Assembly: GCA_022709905.1 (NCBI GenBank) | Contig: JAKLHY010000009.1 | Location: 1 to 64,000 of the forward strand | Source of the DNA: Verrucomicrobiota bacterium | Lineage (GTDB): Bacteria; Verrucomicrobiota; Verrucomicrobiia; Limisphaerales; UBA1319 | DNA length: 64,000 bases | Direction of reading: 5' to 3' | In this document: positions 8,916 through 16,921 of the stretch, piece by piece | How the letters are laid out: each line of letters starts with the position of its first letter | Position numbering within the stretch: position 1 is the first letter of the stretch | Translations under genes and position numbers: made by a program | The notes under the pieces: generated by a model | What the model saw: only the letters and a program-made list of their open reading frames with translations | What the model was told of the DNA's origin: nothing | Databases searched by the model: none

Positions 8916-9587
8916 TCAGCCTCGCAATTGGTTGAGTTTGCTGGTGTCCATGGAGGCGAAATTCTCGCGGATCCGATACACCAGGATGCCCAGGACCATC
9001 ACGGCCACCAGAACATCGAAGAAGATGCCCAGTTCAACCACCAGCGGCATGCCGTAAGTGGTCAAGGCCACGGCAGCGAGCATCACGCCGTTCTCCACAG
9101 TGAGCAACGCCAGCACCTGGGTCAGGGCGGTGCGGCGATTGATCATGAGGAAGAAGCCGGTCAGCACAAGGGTCAGGGCGACCGCCAGCGTGTTGTTGCC
9201 GAGCCGTTCGAGTGAAGTAAAGGGGCGGGCAACCCCACAGCCCAGCAAGGTCAGGCCGCCGCAGATGATCATCGAGGTGGGCGCATTCAGGAGCGGCTCG
9301 ATTTCCTGGTGGATTTGGATGCGTCGCACCAAGCGGTTGAGCAGCCACGGAAGAAAGAGGACCTTGCCGGCGATCGTCAGCGCCGCCACCACATACACAT
9401 GGCCCGCATCGTGATAAAAAGCGACAACCGCGGCTATGGCCGCGAGCAGCACCGACTGCGCGGCGAAAAGCTGGATGCTGGTGAGCAACATGCGCTGGCC
9501 AATCATCAGCAGCTGCACCACGAGCATCAGCGCCGCCATCAGCGTGACGATCTGCGATCCGATTTCGGCGGAGGCGGGTGAATTCAT
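8916..9587 (-). CDS. hyfE: HyfE-type membrane subunit
   Basis: It is 223 residues from the ATG at 9587 (MNSPASAEIGSQ), chosen because it overlaps the end of hyfC by 4 bp. The frame extends upstream but only as antisense of hyfC. It is a hydrophobic protein with about seven membrane helices; the C-terminal third (LLTVENGVMLAAVALTTYGMPLVVELGIFFDVLVAVMVLGILVYRI) matches NuoK-like HyfE subunits, including the buried glutamates typical of NuoK. It is a membrane-arm component of the Hyf-like complex. Confidence 0.88.
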   Translation of the reverse strand: MNSPASAEIGSQIVTLMAALMLVVQLLMIGQRMLLTSIQLFAAQSVLLAAIAAVVAFYHDAGHVYVVAALTIAGKVLFLPWLLNRLVRRIQIHQEIEPLLNAPTSMIICGGLTLLGCGVARPFTSLERLGNNTLAVALTLVLTGFFLMINRRTALTQVLALLTVENGVMLAAVALTTYGMPLVVELGIFFDVLVAVMVLGILVYRIRENFASMDTSKLNQLRG

Positions 9588-10537
9588 GATCCGTAAAATA
9601 GAAACGTGGAAAGCAACGCCAGCGCGGCCAGGACAAAGGCCGTGCTGAGCAGATCGGGAACCCGGAAGAGCCGCAGCTTGGCGTTCGTGGTCTCGACAAC
9701 GACCATGGCGGCCGCGAGGACGGTTAGTTTGACTAGATAGGCGATCAGGCTCATCGCCAGACCGAGAAATGGCGCGTGCGGGCCCGCAAGGCCCACCGGA
9801 ATGAATACGTTCACCAACAGGGTCATGAGGACCAACTGCTTGATCGAGGCCCCCCATTCCATCAGGGCAAGATACCGGCCTGAGTATTCCAGAAGCATCG
9901 CCTCGTGGATCATGGTCAATTCCAGGTGAGTGGCGGGATTATCCACCGGGATCCGGCCTGTCTCCGCCAGCAACACGATGAACAAGGCCGCAAACGCCAG
10001 CACTCGCGCCGGATTGAGAAGCTTCCAGGCAGCGTCTTGAGTGCTTTGAGCGATCCGGCTCAGATCCGTCGTGCCCGCCGTGATCGCCACAGTGAAAACC
10101 GCCAGCATCAGAGCAGGCTCGGCGATGGCCGAAATCGTCATCTCCCGGCTGCTGCCCATTCCGCCAAATGCGCTCCCGGGATCCAGTCCGCCCAGCGCGA
10201 GAAAGAAACGCCCCAGAGCCAATAATCCGACCATGGCCAGGACTCCGCCGAAAAGGCTGAGCGGAGCCTGCGCGATCAGCATCGGCACCATGAGACCGGC
10301 CGTCAGCGCCGTCAGAAAAACCACGTAAGGGGCGAAGGAAAACACCCAGGATGCGTGTTCGGAAAGGACCATGTCCTTGCGGAGGAACTTGGCGAGGTCA
10401 AGATAAACCTGCCAAGGGGGTGCGCCGCGCCGGTTTTGGAGTTTGGCCTTCCAATTCTTCATGTAACCGCTGACCAGGGGCGCCAGGAACAGCAGCAGGA
10501 GCGTTTGGAGGACAATGGCCGGCGGGTTGGGATTCAT
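9584..10537 (-). CDS. hyfC: HyfC/HycD-type NuoH-like membrane subunit
   Basis: It has 317 residues, with about eight hydrophobic segments. Family signatures are KLQNRRGAPPWQVYLDLAKFLRK near the N-terminus and AETGRIPVDNPATHLELTMIHEAMLLEYSGRYLALMEWG, the loop that in NuoH contacts the quinone cavity and the NuoB/NuoD-like subunits. It overlaps both hyfB (4 bp) and hyfE (4 bp), showing a tightly packed operon. The paralogue in module B (18018-18944) shares the same loop but is clearly diverged. Confidence 0.9.
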   Translation of the reverse strand: MNPNPPAIVLQTLLLLFLAPLVSGYMKNWKAKLQNRRGAPPWQVYLDLAKFLRKDMVLSEHASWVFSFAPYVVFLTALTAGLMVPMLIAQAPLSLFGGVLAMVGLLALGRFFLALGGLDPGSAFGGMGSSREMTISAIAEPALMLAVFTVAITAGTTDLSRIAQSTQDAAWKLLNPARVLAFAALFIVLLAETGRIPVDNPATHLELTMIHEAMLLEYSGRYLALMEWGASIKQLVLMTLLVNVFIPVGLAGPHAPFLGLAMSLIAYLVKLTVLAAAMVVVETTNAKLRLFRVPDLLSTAFVLAALALLSTFLFYGS

Positions 10538-12600
10538 AGCGCAAACAGCAGTAACGCCACCAGCGTGACAAACACATAAATGAGGTAGGCCTGAATGCTG
10601 CCCGCCTGAAGCGCGCGCAGCCTGCGGGAGATCCGCAAAGCTCCCTGATTCATCGGGCGGTAAAGCCGGGTATAAAACACCTCCTCCACATGGCTCTCGA
10701 AGCGAAGCGAAGTGGCGAAGTAAGGCGAAAAATCGTATTCACGCTGAACCTCGCGTCGCGGACGGAACAGCGTCTTGAAGATCATTCGGATCGGCTTCGA
10801 AAAACCGGTGGCGGTGTATTCCATGTGCGGCGTCAAGCCGCGCAGGCCGCAGTCCCAGGTCGGGGCGACTCGGATACGAGTGCGCCGGGCAAAGACCAAC
10901 CAAAGGATCCAGGGCACAACCGCAAGGCAAATCCCCAGAAGCAGGATGCCCAGGGTCGAGACGGTTCCCCCCTCCGCGACAACACTTGATAGCACCAGAC
11001 CGTCGACCGCCGCCAGCTGTCGGCTGAGCTGCTGACCGGTCAGTTGCCGCGTCAGCGGATCGAACAATTTCAGAACAAGTGTTGGGAAAAGGCCCAGGAA
11101 CAGGCAGGCCGCCGTCAGCACGCCCTGCCCAGCGAGCATGGTCCCGGGGGCTTCCCGCGCCTGTCGGGCGCGGTCGCTGCGGGGTTGCGCCAGAAACGTG
11201 ATCCCGAACGCCTTCACAAAACAGGCCGCCGCCAGCGCACCAGTCAACGCCAGCATGGCCCCGCTCAACGGAAACATCAGCCGGATGAGACTCGACGTTG
11301 TCCCAAAGCCCTGCAACAAGGATTGATAAGTGAGCCATTCACTGACAAAGCCGTTCAGAGGCGGCAGGGCGGAAATGGCCACCGCTCCGACGAGGAAGAA
11401 CAACGCGGTCCATCGCATGCGCCTGGCCAGCCCCCCCATCTCCTCCATATTCCGAGTGTGCGTGGCGTGCAATACGGCCCCGGCGCCAAGGAATAACAAC
11501 GCCTTGAATACCGCATGGTTGAGCGTGTGATAAAGCGCCGCAATGAGGGCCAGAGACGCCAGCACAGGATGTCCCGAGTGCAGAAACATCAGGGCAGCCC
11601 CCAAACCCATCAAAATGATGCCGATGTTTTCGATGCTGTGATAGGCCAGCAGCCGTTTTAAATCGTGCTCCATTAAAGCAAAAAGGACACCCAGGACTGC
11701 CGAGATCGTGCCCAGCGTCAGAACCGTGACCCCCCACCAGTTCGGCGGGTTTCCCATAAAATCAAAAAACACCCGAGTCATGCCATAGATGCCGGTCTTG
11801 ATCAGCACACCCGACATGACCGCGGAGACGTTGCTGGGCGCGACCGGATGCGCCGCCGGCAGCCAAATGTGCAATGGCACCACCCCGGCCTTGAAACCGA
11901 ATCCCGCGAGAAACAACAGAAACACCGACGTCCGTATTCCTGGCGACAGCCGCGCGCCCAAATCGCGGTAGCCCTCAAATGCAAAGCCGCCCGACGCCTG
12001 ATACAACAGGAAGAAACCCACGATCAGACACCCCGTGCCCAGATGCGACAAAACGAAATAAAGCACGCCGGCATTGCGTGTCTCTTCATGCTCGTGTTCA
12101 TAGCTGACAAGAAAGAAGGCCGTCATCGCCATGATTTCCCAGACCATGAGGAAGAACAATGCGTTGTCCGCCAGAAAAACCAGGGTGGTCGTCATCAGCA
12201 GCATGTTGAAAAACCCGCCCAGCACCCCAATGTTTTTGCGGCCGTAATATCCTGGCGCGTAACCCACCGAGTAGATCGAGATCGCCAATCCCAGCAGCGA
12301 GACAATTATCCCGAAGTAACAGCCCAACGGATCCGGAGAGATGCTGAAACGGACCAGGGGAATGAGCGATGGCAAAAGCTCAAATGACTGGCTGGATGCA
12401 GCCGCCCCGGTGGCCAAGGCGCTTACGCAGGAAATAAAATTGCTCAAAGCGGCCAGCGCAGCGCAGCCAAATGATAAAAGGTTGGCCGCCCTTTCTCTCT
12501 TAAAAAACAGCAATCCCGCAGCGGCGCCCATCCCATATCCCAGCAGGCCGAGCAACAGCAGTTTGGTGGAAAGGACAGCCATGGTATGGGTTGGATCCAA
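10534..12600 (-). CDS. hyfB: HyfB/HycC-type NuoL-like antiporter subunit of the ligand-less complex
   Basis: A 688-residue membrane protein of the NuoL/HyfB family. The core reads FGFKAGVVPLHIWLPAAHPVAPSNVSAVMSGVLIKTGIYG, with KRLLAYHSIENIGI and TLNHAVFKALLFLGAGAVLHATHTR. The C-terminal region after residue 560 (DCGLRGLTPHMEYTATGFSKPIR...) is the long tail typical of HyfB/HycC. The start at 12600 lies 3 bp after the STAS gene; an internal ATG at 12582 is possible. It is expected to form an ion channel in the membrane arm. Confidence 0.9.
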   Translation of the reverse strand: MDPTHTMAVLSTKLLLLGLLGYGMGAAAGLLFFKRERAANLLSFGCAALAALSNFISCVSALATGAAASSQSFELLPSLIPLVRFSISPDPLGCYFGIIVSLLGLAISIYSVGYAPGYYGRKNIGVLGGFFNMLLMTTTLVFLADNALFFLMVWEIMAMTAFFLVSYEHEHEETRNAGVLYFVLSHLGTGCLIVGFFLLYQASGGFAFEGYRDLGARLSPGIRTSVFLLFLAGFGFKAGVVPLHIWLPAAHPVAPSNVSAVMSGVLIKTGIYGMTRVFFDFMGNPPNWWGVTVLTLGTISAVLGVLFALMEHDLKRLLAYHSIENIGIILMGLGAALMFLHSGHPVLASLALIAALYHTLNHAVFKALLFLGAGAVLHATHTRNMEEMGGLARRMRWTALFFLVGAVAISALPPLNGFVSEWLTYQSLLQGFGTTSSLIRLMFPLSGAMLALTGALAAACFVKAFGITFLAQPRSDRARQAREAPGTMLAGQGVLTAACLFLGLFPTLVLKLFDPLTRQLTGQQLSRQLAAVDGLVLSSVVAEGGTVSTLGILLLGICLAVVPWILWLVFARRTRIRVAPTWDCGLRGLTPHMEYTATGFSKPIRMIFKTLFRPRREVQREYDFSPYFATSLRFESHVEEVFYTRLYRPMNQGALRISRRLRALQAGSIQAYLIYVFVTLVALLLFAL

Positions 12601-12603
12601 AGC

Positions 12604-13113
12604 TCAGGATCGATCAACGCCGGAAAAGCATCCTTGGGGTGGTTGAGTGGGTTCGAGTGGTGTCATAGACCGACGAATAATGGTAACCGATCCCGCTGGC
12701 GGGGTAATTCTGGATAAAACCGAGGAATGTGAAGCCGCCAAGGTTCTGCATCGATTATCCAACAGTTCCAGATAGTGAAAAATTTCCAGCAACCGGTAAA
12801 TGCCTGGATTGACGTGGATTAACCGCAAATAGCCATCGCAGGCGGCAAACTGATCAGCGAACTTCACCAACGTTCGAATCTCGACCGGTCCTAGCCGGCG
12901 AACATGGCTGCAATCGAAAACGACCCGATGTTGCCCCTCGTGCGCCAGTTCCTCCAACAGATAAGAAAGTTCCCGGTAATTTGAGCCATTTAGAAGGCAC
13001 AACTGAATCTCGCCAGGACCCGGTACCTCCTGTTGAAGAGTATATTGACCATTCGATGCGGCGTCTGGTTGACCTCGCCCACCGTGTGTCGGTGATTGGA
13101 CCGTTGCGGTCAT
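12604..13113 (-). CDS. STAS-domain protein, first gene of the hyf-like operon
   Basis: It has 169 residues. A STAS (anti-sigma-factor antagonist) domain spans about residues 35-120, with HRVVFDCSHVRRLGPVEIRTLVKFADQF as its central strand-helix. The usual phospho-acceptor Ser/Thr of SpoIIAA is not evident (RRLGPVEI), so phosphorylation-based switching is uncertain. It is followed by hyfB after 3 bp. A sigma-54 promoter match ends only about 13 bp upstream of the ATG, so the message would be nearly leaderless or translation starts further in. The function beyond protein-protein signalling is not known. Confidence 0.7.
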   Translation of the reverse strand: MTATVQSPTHGGRGQPDAASNGQYTLQQEVPGPGEIQLCLLNGSNYRELSYLLEELAHEGQHRVVFDCSHVRRLGPVEIRTLVKFADQFAACDGYLRLIHVNPGIYRLLEIFHYLELLDNRCRTLAASHSSVLSRITPPAGSVTIIRRSMTPLEPTQPPQGCFSGVDRS

Positions 13114-13125
13114 GGTCCCTGGGCA

Positions 13126-13141
13126 AGCAATCCCAGTGCCC
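13126..13141 (-). promoter_or_regulatory. Sigma-54 (-24/-12) promoter match for the STAS-hyf operon
   Basis: The minus strand reads GGGCACTGGGATTGCT, matching the consensus TGGCAC(R)N4TTGCW at all but two positions, with GG and GC at the required 10-bp spacing. Transcription would start about 12 bp beyond the GC, close to base 13115. It is supported by the NtrC-type activator gene nearby and by palindromes 100-200 bp upstream. Not experimentally shown. Confidence 0.6.
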
Positions 13142-13238
13142 GATCCAGGGATAACTTGGTATCCAACTATTCATCAGAAGGATAGAATGATCCAAACCCA
13201 AAAAAACTTAAGGAATCTCAGAAGGAATATGTGTGGAA

Positions 13239-13253
13239 GTGCAACTTTTGCGC
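13239..13253. promoter_or_regulatory. Candidate activator site (imperfect palindrome)
   Basis: GTGCAACTTTTGCGC has the form GTGCAA-N3-TTGCAC with one mismatch. It lies about 100 bp upstream of the minus-strand sigma-54 promoter, a normal place for an enhancer-binding site. It shares its pattern with 13322-13336 and 16341-16355. Confidence 0.45.
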
Positions 13254-13319
13254 TGTCAAAGGACATCGGGTGCAGCCTGATCCACCCCGACATTCCGATC
13301 TGCACAGGAAGACAGATCC

Positions 13320-13338
13320 ATGTGCAAGGACTGCACAT
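13320..13338. promoter_or_regulatory. Candidate NtrC-family activator binding site (perfect palindrome)
   Basis: ATGTGCAAGGACTGCACAT is a perfect 7-bp inverted repeat around a 5-bp centre. It lies about 180 bp upstream of the minus-strand sigma-54 promoter and about 100 bp upstream of the plus-strand one, so it could serve both. It resembles the TGCA-spaced palindromes bound by NtrC-type regulators. Confidence 0.5.
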
Positions 13339-13433
13339 CAGATCGAATTTTTCGGATTGTTTCGACTGGACTGTGGGGCTGAGCATTCTTAAGTCGCCTG
13401 TCAGGAAGCAGTTTAGCCATGCGACCTCCTATG

Positions 13434-13449
13434 CGGCACGCCACCTGCA
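13434..13449 (+). promoter_or_regulatory. Sigma-54 promoter match for the ptsN-like gene
   Basis: CGGCACGCCACCTGCA matches TGGCACG-N4-TTGCA at 10 of the 12 specified positions, with correct GG-N10-GC spacing. Its GC lies 15 bp before the ATG at 13463, so the leader would be only a few bases. It is divergent from the STAS-hyf promoter. Confidence 0.5.
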
Positions 13450-13462
13450 TTGAACCCTTCGT

Positions 13463-13951
13463 ATGCCAATCCTCGTCGATAGTTGCCTGGGGGATTTCAC
13501 TCGCGCAGAATTGATTGTCCCTCAACTGCAAGGCCGTGATGCCGCTTCGGTGATACGGGAACTGTCCGTGAGACTCCAGCGGGAGGCGGGGGTTTTGGAT
13601 TTATTACCTTTTTATCAGGCGGCTTTAAATCGGGAATTCCTGTTCAGCACGGCAATGGATTATGGCTTGGCCTTCCCTCATGCCCGGGTGAGTGGATTGA
13701 AGCGCCTGAGCTTCGCCCTGGGGCGCAGCGCTGATCCGTTGGTTTGGATGCCGAAAAGCGGTCCTTCCGTGCGATTGGTTTTTCTGTGCGCCGTGCCGGC
13801 CACCGAAGCAACAACCTATCTTCAGCTGATTTCAGGTCTCGCTCGGTTGGCCGAGGAGTCCCTCTTGTTGAGGAAACTCTTGGAGGCAAAGGAGATCTTC
13901 GAAATATTGACGACTCTCAGACAGATCAGGCTTCGGCAATCAAACGATTGA
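13463..13951 (+). CDS. PTS EIIA-type (PtsN-like) regulatory domain protein
   Basis: The 162-residue protein matches the fructose/nitrogen PTS EIIA domain: NREFLFSTAMDYGLAFPHARV contains the expected phospho-accepting His at residue 73, and VRLVFLCAVPATEATTYLQLISGLARL is the second half. PtsN proteins usually act as regulators rather than sugar transporters and are often linked to sigma-54 genes. Here it precedes a histidine kinase and a sigma-54 activator, and lies opposite the Hyf-like operon. No EI or HPr is in the window. The start is the first ATG; the very short distance to the predicted promoter leaves it slightly uncertain. Confidence 0.8.
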   Translation: MPILVDSCLGDFTRAELIVPQLQGRDAASVIRELSVRLQREAGVLDLLPFYQAALNREFLFSTAMDYGLAFPHARVSGLKRLSFALGRSADPLVWMPKSGPSVRLVFLCAVPATEATTYLQLISGLARLAEESLLLRKLLEAKEIFEILTTLRQIRLRQSND

Positions 13952-13980
13952 CTCTCAGGAAGAAACGCTTCCAGGAATAC

Positions 13981-14034
13981 TAAGGGACAGACCCCTTATC
14001 TATGTATGAGTATCACTAAGGGACAGACCCTTAG
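13981..14034. repeat. Two short hairpin repeats (REP-like)
   Basis: TAAGGGACAGACCCCTTA (13981-13998) and CTAAGGGACAGACCCTTAG (14016-14034) are near-identical. Each can fold as AAGGG/CCCTT stems around ACAGA. They lie between the ptsN-like gene and the kinase gene. They may be a dispersed REP-like repeat or part of a terminator; no other copy was noticed in the window. Confidence 0.55.
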
Positions 14035-14135
14035 AAGAGAGGCACAGGGAGCTTCCCACGCGTGAGTGGGTGCGCTAAGGTCAGCTTGTCTGATTGAGTG
14101 TTTGATCGAGTGATCGAGAAGGGCGCCAAGCCGTC

Positions 14136-14885
14136 ATGGAAACCATACTCGCAAAAACATTAGGGCAGGAGAATCTGTCTGCTGCGGCGGAAGAAAGGCG
14201 TCAGCTTTTCTCGAGGCTATTGGGACGGCTGGCCCACGAAATTCGGAATCCATTGAGTTCACTCGACATCCATGTTCAGTTGTTGGAGGAGGATTTGGGC
14301 GACTTGGCGCCTCAGGCCAAGGTGAAATTGGCGGCGCGAGTGGATGTCATCCGGGGTGAGTTGCATCGATTGGATGCGATTGTCGAGCAGTTTCTGCGGC
14401 TGGCGGATCCTTCGGCGCCGAATGTGACGGCGGTAGATCTGGCAAAAGTCATTGGCCATGTTTGCGACGTTTTGCGGCCGGAGGCGGCCAACCGGAAGAT
14501 CGAGCTCATCCCCCATCTGAGCGGCCGTCTGCCTTTAGTGGAGGCGGACTCGGACCAACTGATTCAGGCGACGCTCAACCTAGTGATCAACGCTCTTCAG
14601 GCTGTGGATCATTGTGGCCGGATTGAATTGAGGGCATGCCGCGCGAAAGGTGGGGTGGACTTGGAGGTGCAAGACACGGGAACCGGGATTGCGGCCGAAC
14701 ACCTGGAGGCGATTTTCGAGCCGTATTTCACGACCAAAGTCGAAGGCAACGGTCTTGGATTATGGATTGCGCAGCAGATTGTTGCGGCGCATGGCGGCAC
14801 GATTCGAGCTGCCAACGTGCCGGGGGGTGGAGCGGTATTTCGGATCCATCTGCCTATGCGCCAGAGGAATTCTGCCCATGGATAA
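14136..14885 (+). CDS. NtrB-like histidine kinase
   Basis: It has 249 residues and no membrane segment. A HisKA domain carries the phosphorylated His in LGRLAHEIRNPLSSL (His34), followed by a HATPase_c domain with LVINALQAV (N box), QDTGTGIAAEHLEAIFEPYFTTK (G1/F box) and GNGLGLWIAQQIVAAHGG (G2). There is no sensory domain, so the input probably comes from a partner such as the neighbouring EIIA-like or STAS protein (inference). Its stop overlaps the start of the response regulator, so the two are a cotranscribed pair. Confidence 0.9.
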   Translation: METILAKTLGQENLSAAAEERRQLFSRLLGRLAHEIRNPLSSLDIHVQLLEEDLGDLAPQAKVKLAARVDVIRGELHRLDAIVEQFLRLADPSAPNVTAVDLAKVIGHVCDVLRPEAANRKIELIPHLSGRLPLVEADSDQLIQATLNLVINALQAVDHCGRIELRACRAKGGVDLEVQDTGTGIAAEHLEAIFEPYFTTKVEGNGLGLWIAQQIVAAHGGTIRAANVPGGGAVFRIHLPMRQRNSAHG

Positions 14886-16275
14886 GTCCAAGATTAACAT
14901 TCTGGTTGTGGAAGATGAGCGGGGCCTGTGTGACGGTTTGCAGGAGGCCTTGCGTCGCGAGGGTTACATGGTGAGCGCAGCCAATGAGGCGGAGGCCGCG
15001 TTGGAGCTTATTTCGAAGCATCTCTACAACCTGGTGCTGACAGATGTGAAGATGCCGGGTCTGAGCGGGCTGGAGTTGATGAGGCAGATCAAGGTTCGGA
15101 GCCGCGATACGATGTTCATTCTGATGACCGCCTATGGTACGGTTGAAAACGCCGTTCAGGCCATCAAGGAAGGGGCTTACGATTACTTGGCCAAACCGCT
15201 GGACATGCAACGGCTGCGCGCGCTGGTCCAAAAGGCGCTCGAATTTCAGGCGGTTGTGGCGGAGAACAACGAGCTGCGGCTGAGATTGCAGAAGCGATCC
15301 GAGCCGGGCCTGCTGATTGGCAACAGCGAGAGCATGCGCGCGATTGTCCAGTTGGTTGAGGAAGTGGCTCATAGCGATGTGACGGTTCTCATCCAGGGGG
15401 AGAGCGGGACGGGCAAGGAAATCGTGGCTCGCACCATCCATCACCGAAGTCCGCGGGCCAATCGGCCCTTTGTCACGGTCAATTGCGCCGCCTTGCCCGA
15501 GCAGTTGTTGGAGGCGGAGCTTTTTGGTCATGTCAAAGGGGCGTTCACGGGCGCTATTGCCAACAAGGCTGGGAGGTTTCAGCTGGCGGATGGGGGAACG
15601 TTGTTTCTCGATGAAATTGGCGATTTATCGCCCAAGGGTCAGGGTGATCTGCTGCGTGTGCTCGAAGACGGTTGTTTTCGCATGGTGGGGGGCACGGAGG
15701 TGGTGCAGGTCAATGTGCGCGTCCTGGTGGCGACCAACCGAAACCTGCGGGCGTCGGTGGAGGCTGGCAAATTTCGAGAAGACCTTTTTTATCGTTTGCA
15801 GATTGTTCCAATTTCCATTCCTCCCTTGCGGGAGCGGGCGGAGGACATTCCGCTGTTGGCGGAGACGTTCCTCGAGCATTTTGCGGCGAAACACAAACGC
15901 CGGCGGAAAACGATGTCGCCTGAGGCCGCGCGCTTGTGTCAACGATTCCCGTGGCCCGGCAATGTGCGTCAGTTGCGCAATCTGATGGAACGTCTGGTCA
16001 TTACCTGCAGGAATTCAATCGTGGAGGTGGGCGATTTTCCGGAGGAGATTCGAGCCCACGACCGCAACGCCACCACATTCGTCGTCCGCGCCGGCATGAC
16101 GCTGGCCGAGACCGAAAAGCTCCTGATCCGCCAGACGCTGATCCATGTGACCGACAATCGCGAAGATGCCGCGCGCGTGCTCGGCATCAGCCGCCGTGCC
16201 CTCCAATACAAAATCAAGGAATACGGTTTGGCGAAGGAACGCGGTCCAGGCGCGTCTGAATGCCCGGACCTGTAG
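14878..16275 (+). CDS. NtrC-family sigma-54-dependent response regulator
   Basis: It is 465 residues from the ATG at 14878 (MDKSKINILVVEDERG), which overlaps the kinase stop by 8 bp; the frame is open further upstream but only through the kinase gene. The receiver domain has Asp56 in LVLTDVKMPG. The AAA+ domain has Walker A GESGTGKE (about 174-181), GAFTGA (221-226, the sigma-54 contact loop) and FLDEIGDL. A Fis-type helix-turn-helix at the C-terminus reads NREDAARVLGISRRALQYKIKEYG. It is the obvious candidate to activate the two sigma-54 promoters found at 13.1-13.45 kb and so the Hyf-like operon. Confidence 0.93.
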   Translation: MDKSKINILVVEDERGLCDGLQEALRREGYMVSAANEAEAALELISKHLYNLVLTDVKMPGLSGLELMRQIKVRSRDTMFILMTAYGTVENAVQAIKEGAYDYLAKPLDMQRLRALVQKALEFQAVVAENNELRLRLQKRSEPGLLIGNSESMRAIVQLVEEVAHSDVTVLIQGESGTGKEIVARTIHHRSPRANRPFVTVNCAALPEQLLEAELFGHVKGAFTGAIANKAGRFQLADGGTLFLDEIGDLSPKGQGDLLRVLEDGCFRMVGGTEVVQVNVRVLVATNRNLRASVEAGKFREDLFYRLQIVPISIPPLRERAEDIPLLAETFLEHFAAKHKRRRKTMSPEAARLCQRFPWPGNVRQLRNLMERLVITCRNSIVEVGDFPEEIRAHDRNATTFVVRAGMTLAETEKLLIRQTLIHVTDNREDAARVLGISRRALQYKIKEYGLAKERGPGASECPDL

Positions 16276-16339
16276 GACAGCCGTTGCGGACTTGTGGCTT
16301 TTCCGCGCGCGCATCGATTGCACGATTGTCCTGGGGGAC

Positions 16340-16356
16340 GGTGCAAGACTTGCACC
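16340..16356. promoter_or_regulatory. Perfect palindrome: candidate activator site or sigma-54 promoter
   Basis: GGTGCAAGACTTGCACC is a perfect 8-bp inverted repeat around one base. It is the best version of the GTGCAA-N3-TTGCAC pattern seen twice near 13.2-13.3 kb. On both strands it also has GG-N10-GC spacing (TGGTGCAAGTCTTGCA on the minus strand), so a sigma-54 promoter is an alternative reading. It lies between the activator gene and a small plus-strand gene. Confidence 0.45.
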
Positions 16357-16484
16357 ACGCCGAAAAATCGTTGTCCCCGTTTCCAATCGAGTTGCACAAT
16401 CTATGACGCAATTCATTGTCGTCTAACAGGTTAAGGTTATGCATCAGCTCCTGGCATCATTACTGCTACTCCCTAAGCGTTTTT

Positions 16485-16883
16485 ATGAAAACGATGATGG
16501 ATTTGCTTACGAGCTTGCGTCGAATGGACGCGGCGGCTGAAGCCGCGGCCCGGAATTGTCAGCTGAGCCCGGGGGAAAAGGAAACGGCTCGTCGTCATGT
16601 GGACCTCGTGCGGGAGGTGATCCCGGCTCATATCCTTGTGCACTACGACGAATTGAAGACCAAAGCGAGCGACCTTTTGGATTCGCCTGAACTCCTTTCC
16701 ATGGCGGTTCTCCTGACCAGCTACCGAAGTCTGCCTGTCGGCAGGCGCAAAACACTGTTGAACCACTTCAACAAGAATCCGAAACCGAATCTCCTGACTT
16801 CAGGCCGAAGGCAGCGCGGTCAGGTGCGGACGGGCAGAGTCGTGCCAACGGTCGTTCAGCCGCAGATGGCGACGGCTGACTGA
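16485..16883 (+). CDS. Small protein of unknown function
   Basis: It is 132 residues from the ATG at 16485 (MKTMMDLLTSLRRMDAAAEAAARN). The first 100 residues are mostly helical in character and charged, with LVREVIPAHILVHYDELKTKASDLLDSPELLSMAVLLTSYRSLP. The C-terminal 30 residues are basic and low in complexity (TSGRRQRGQVRTGRVVP), suggesting a nucleic-acid-binding or disordered tail. There is no signal peptide or membrane segment. It sits alone on the plus strand between the regulator and the convergent end of module B. No family was recognised. Confidence 0.55.
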   Translation: MKTMMDLLTSLRRMDAAAEAAARNCQLSPGEKETARRHVDLVREVIPAHILVHYDELKTKASDLLDSPELLSMAVLLTSYRSLPVGRRKTLLNHFNKNPKPNLLTSGRRQRGQVRTGRVVPTVVQPQMATAD

Positions 16884-16921
16884 GTGCTTTCAGGGGACCG
16901 GAAAATTGAGGCACGGCTTCG

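Noticed and set aside
8916..9857. Longer hyfE start at 9857
   Set aside because: The extra 90 residues are antisense-like, low in hydrophobicity and overlap hyfC; the ATG at 9587 gives the normal HyfE length and a 4-bp overlap.
13112..13453. Plus-strand open frame of 113 residues between the STAS and ptsN-like genes
   Set aside because: It covers the control region with both sigma-54 promoter matches and palindromes, has no ribosome-binding site or family features, and is better explained as intergenic.
13460..14140. Possibility of a CRISPR array from the repeated motif near 14.0 kb
   Set aside because: Only two short hairpin copies with a 17-bp gap; no regular spacers and no cas genes in the window.
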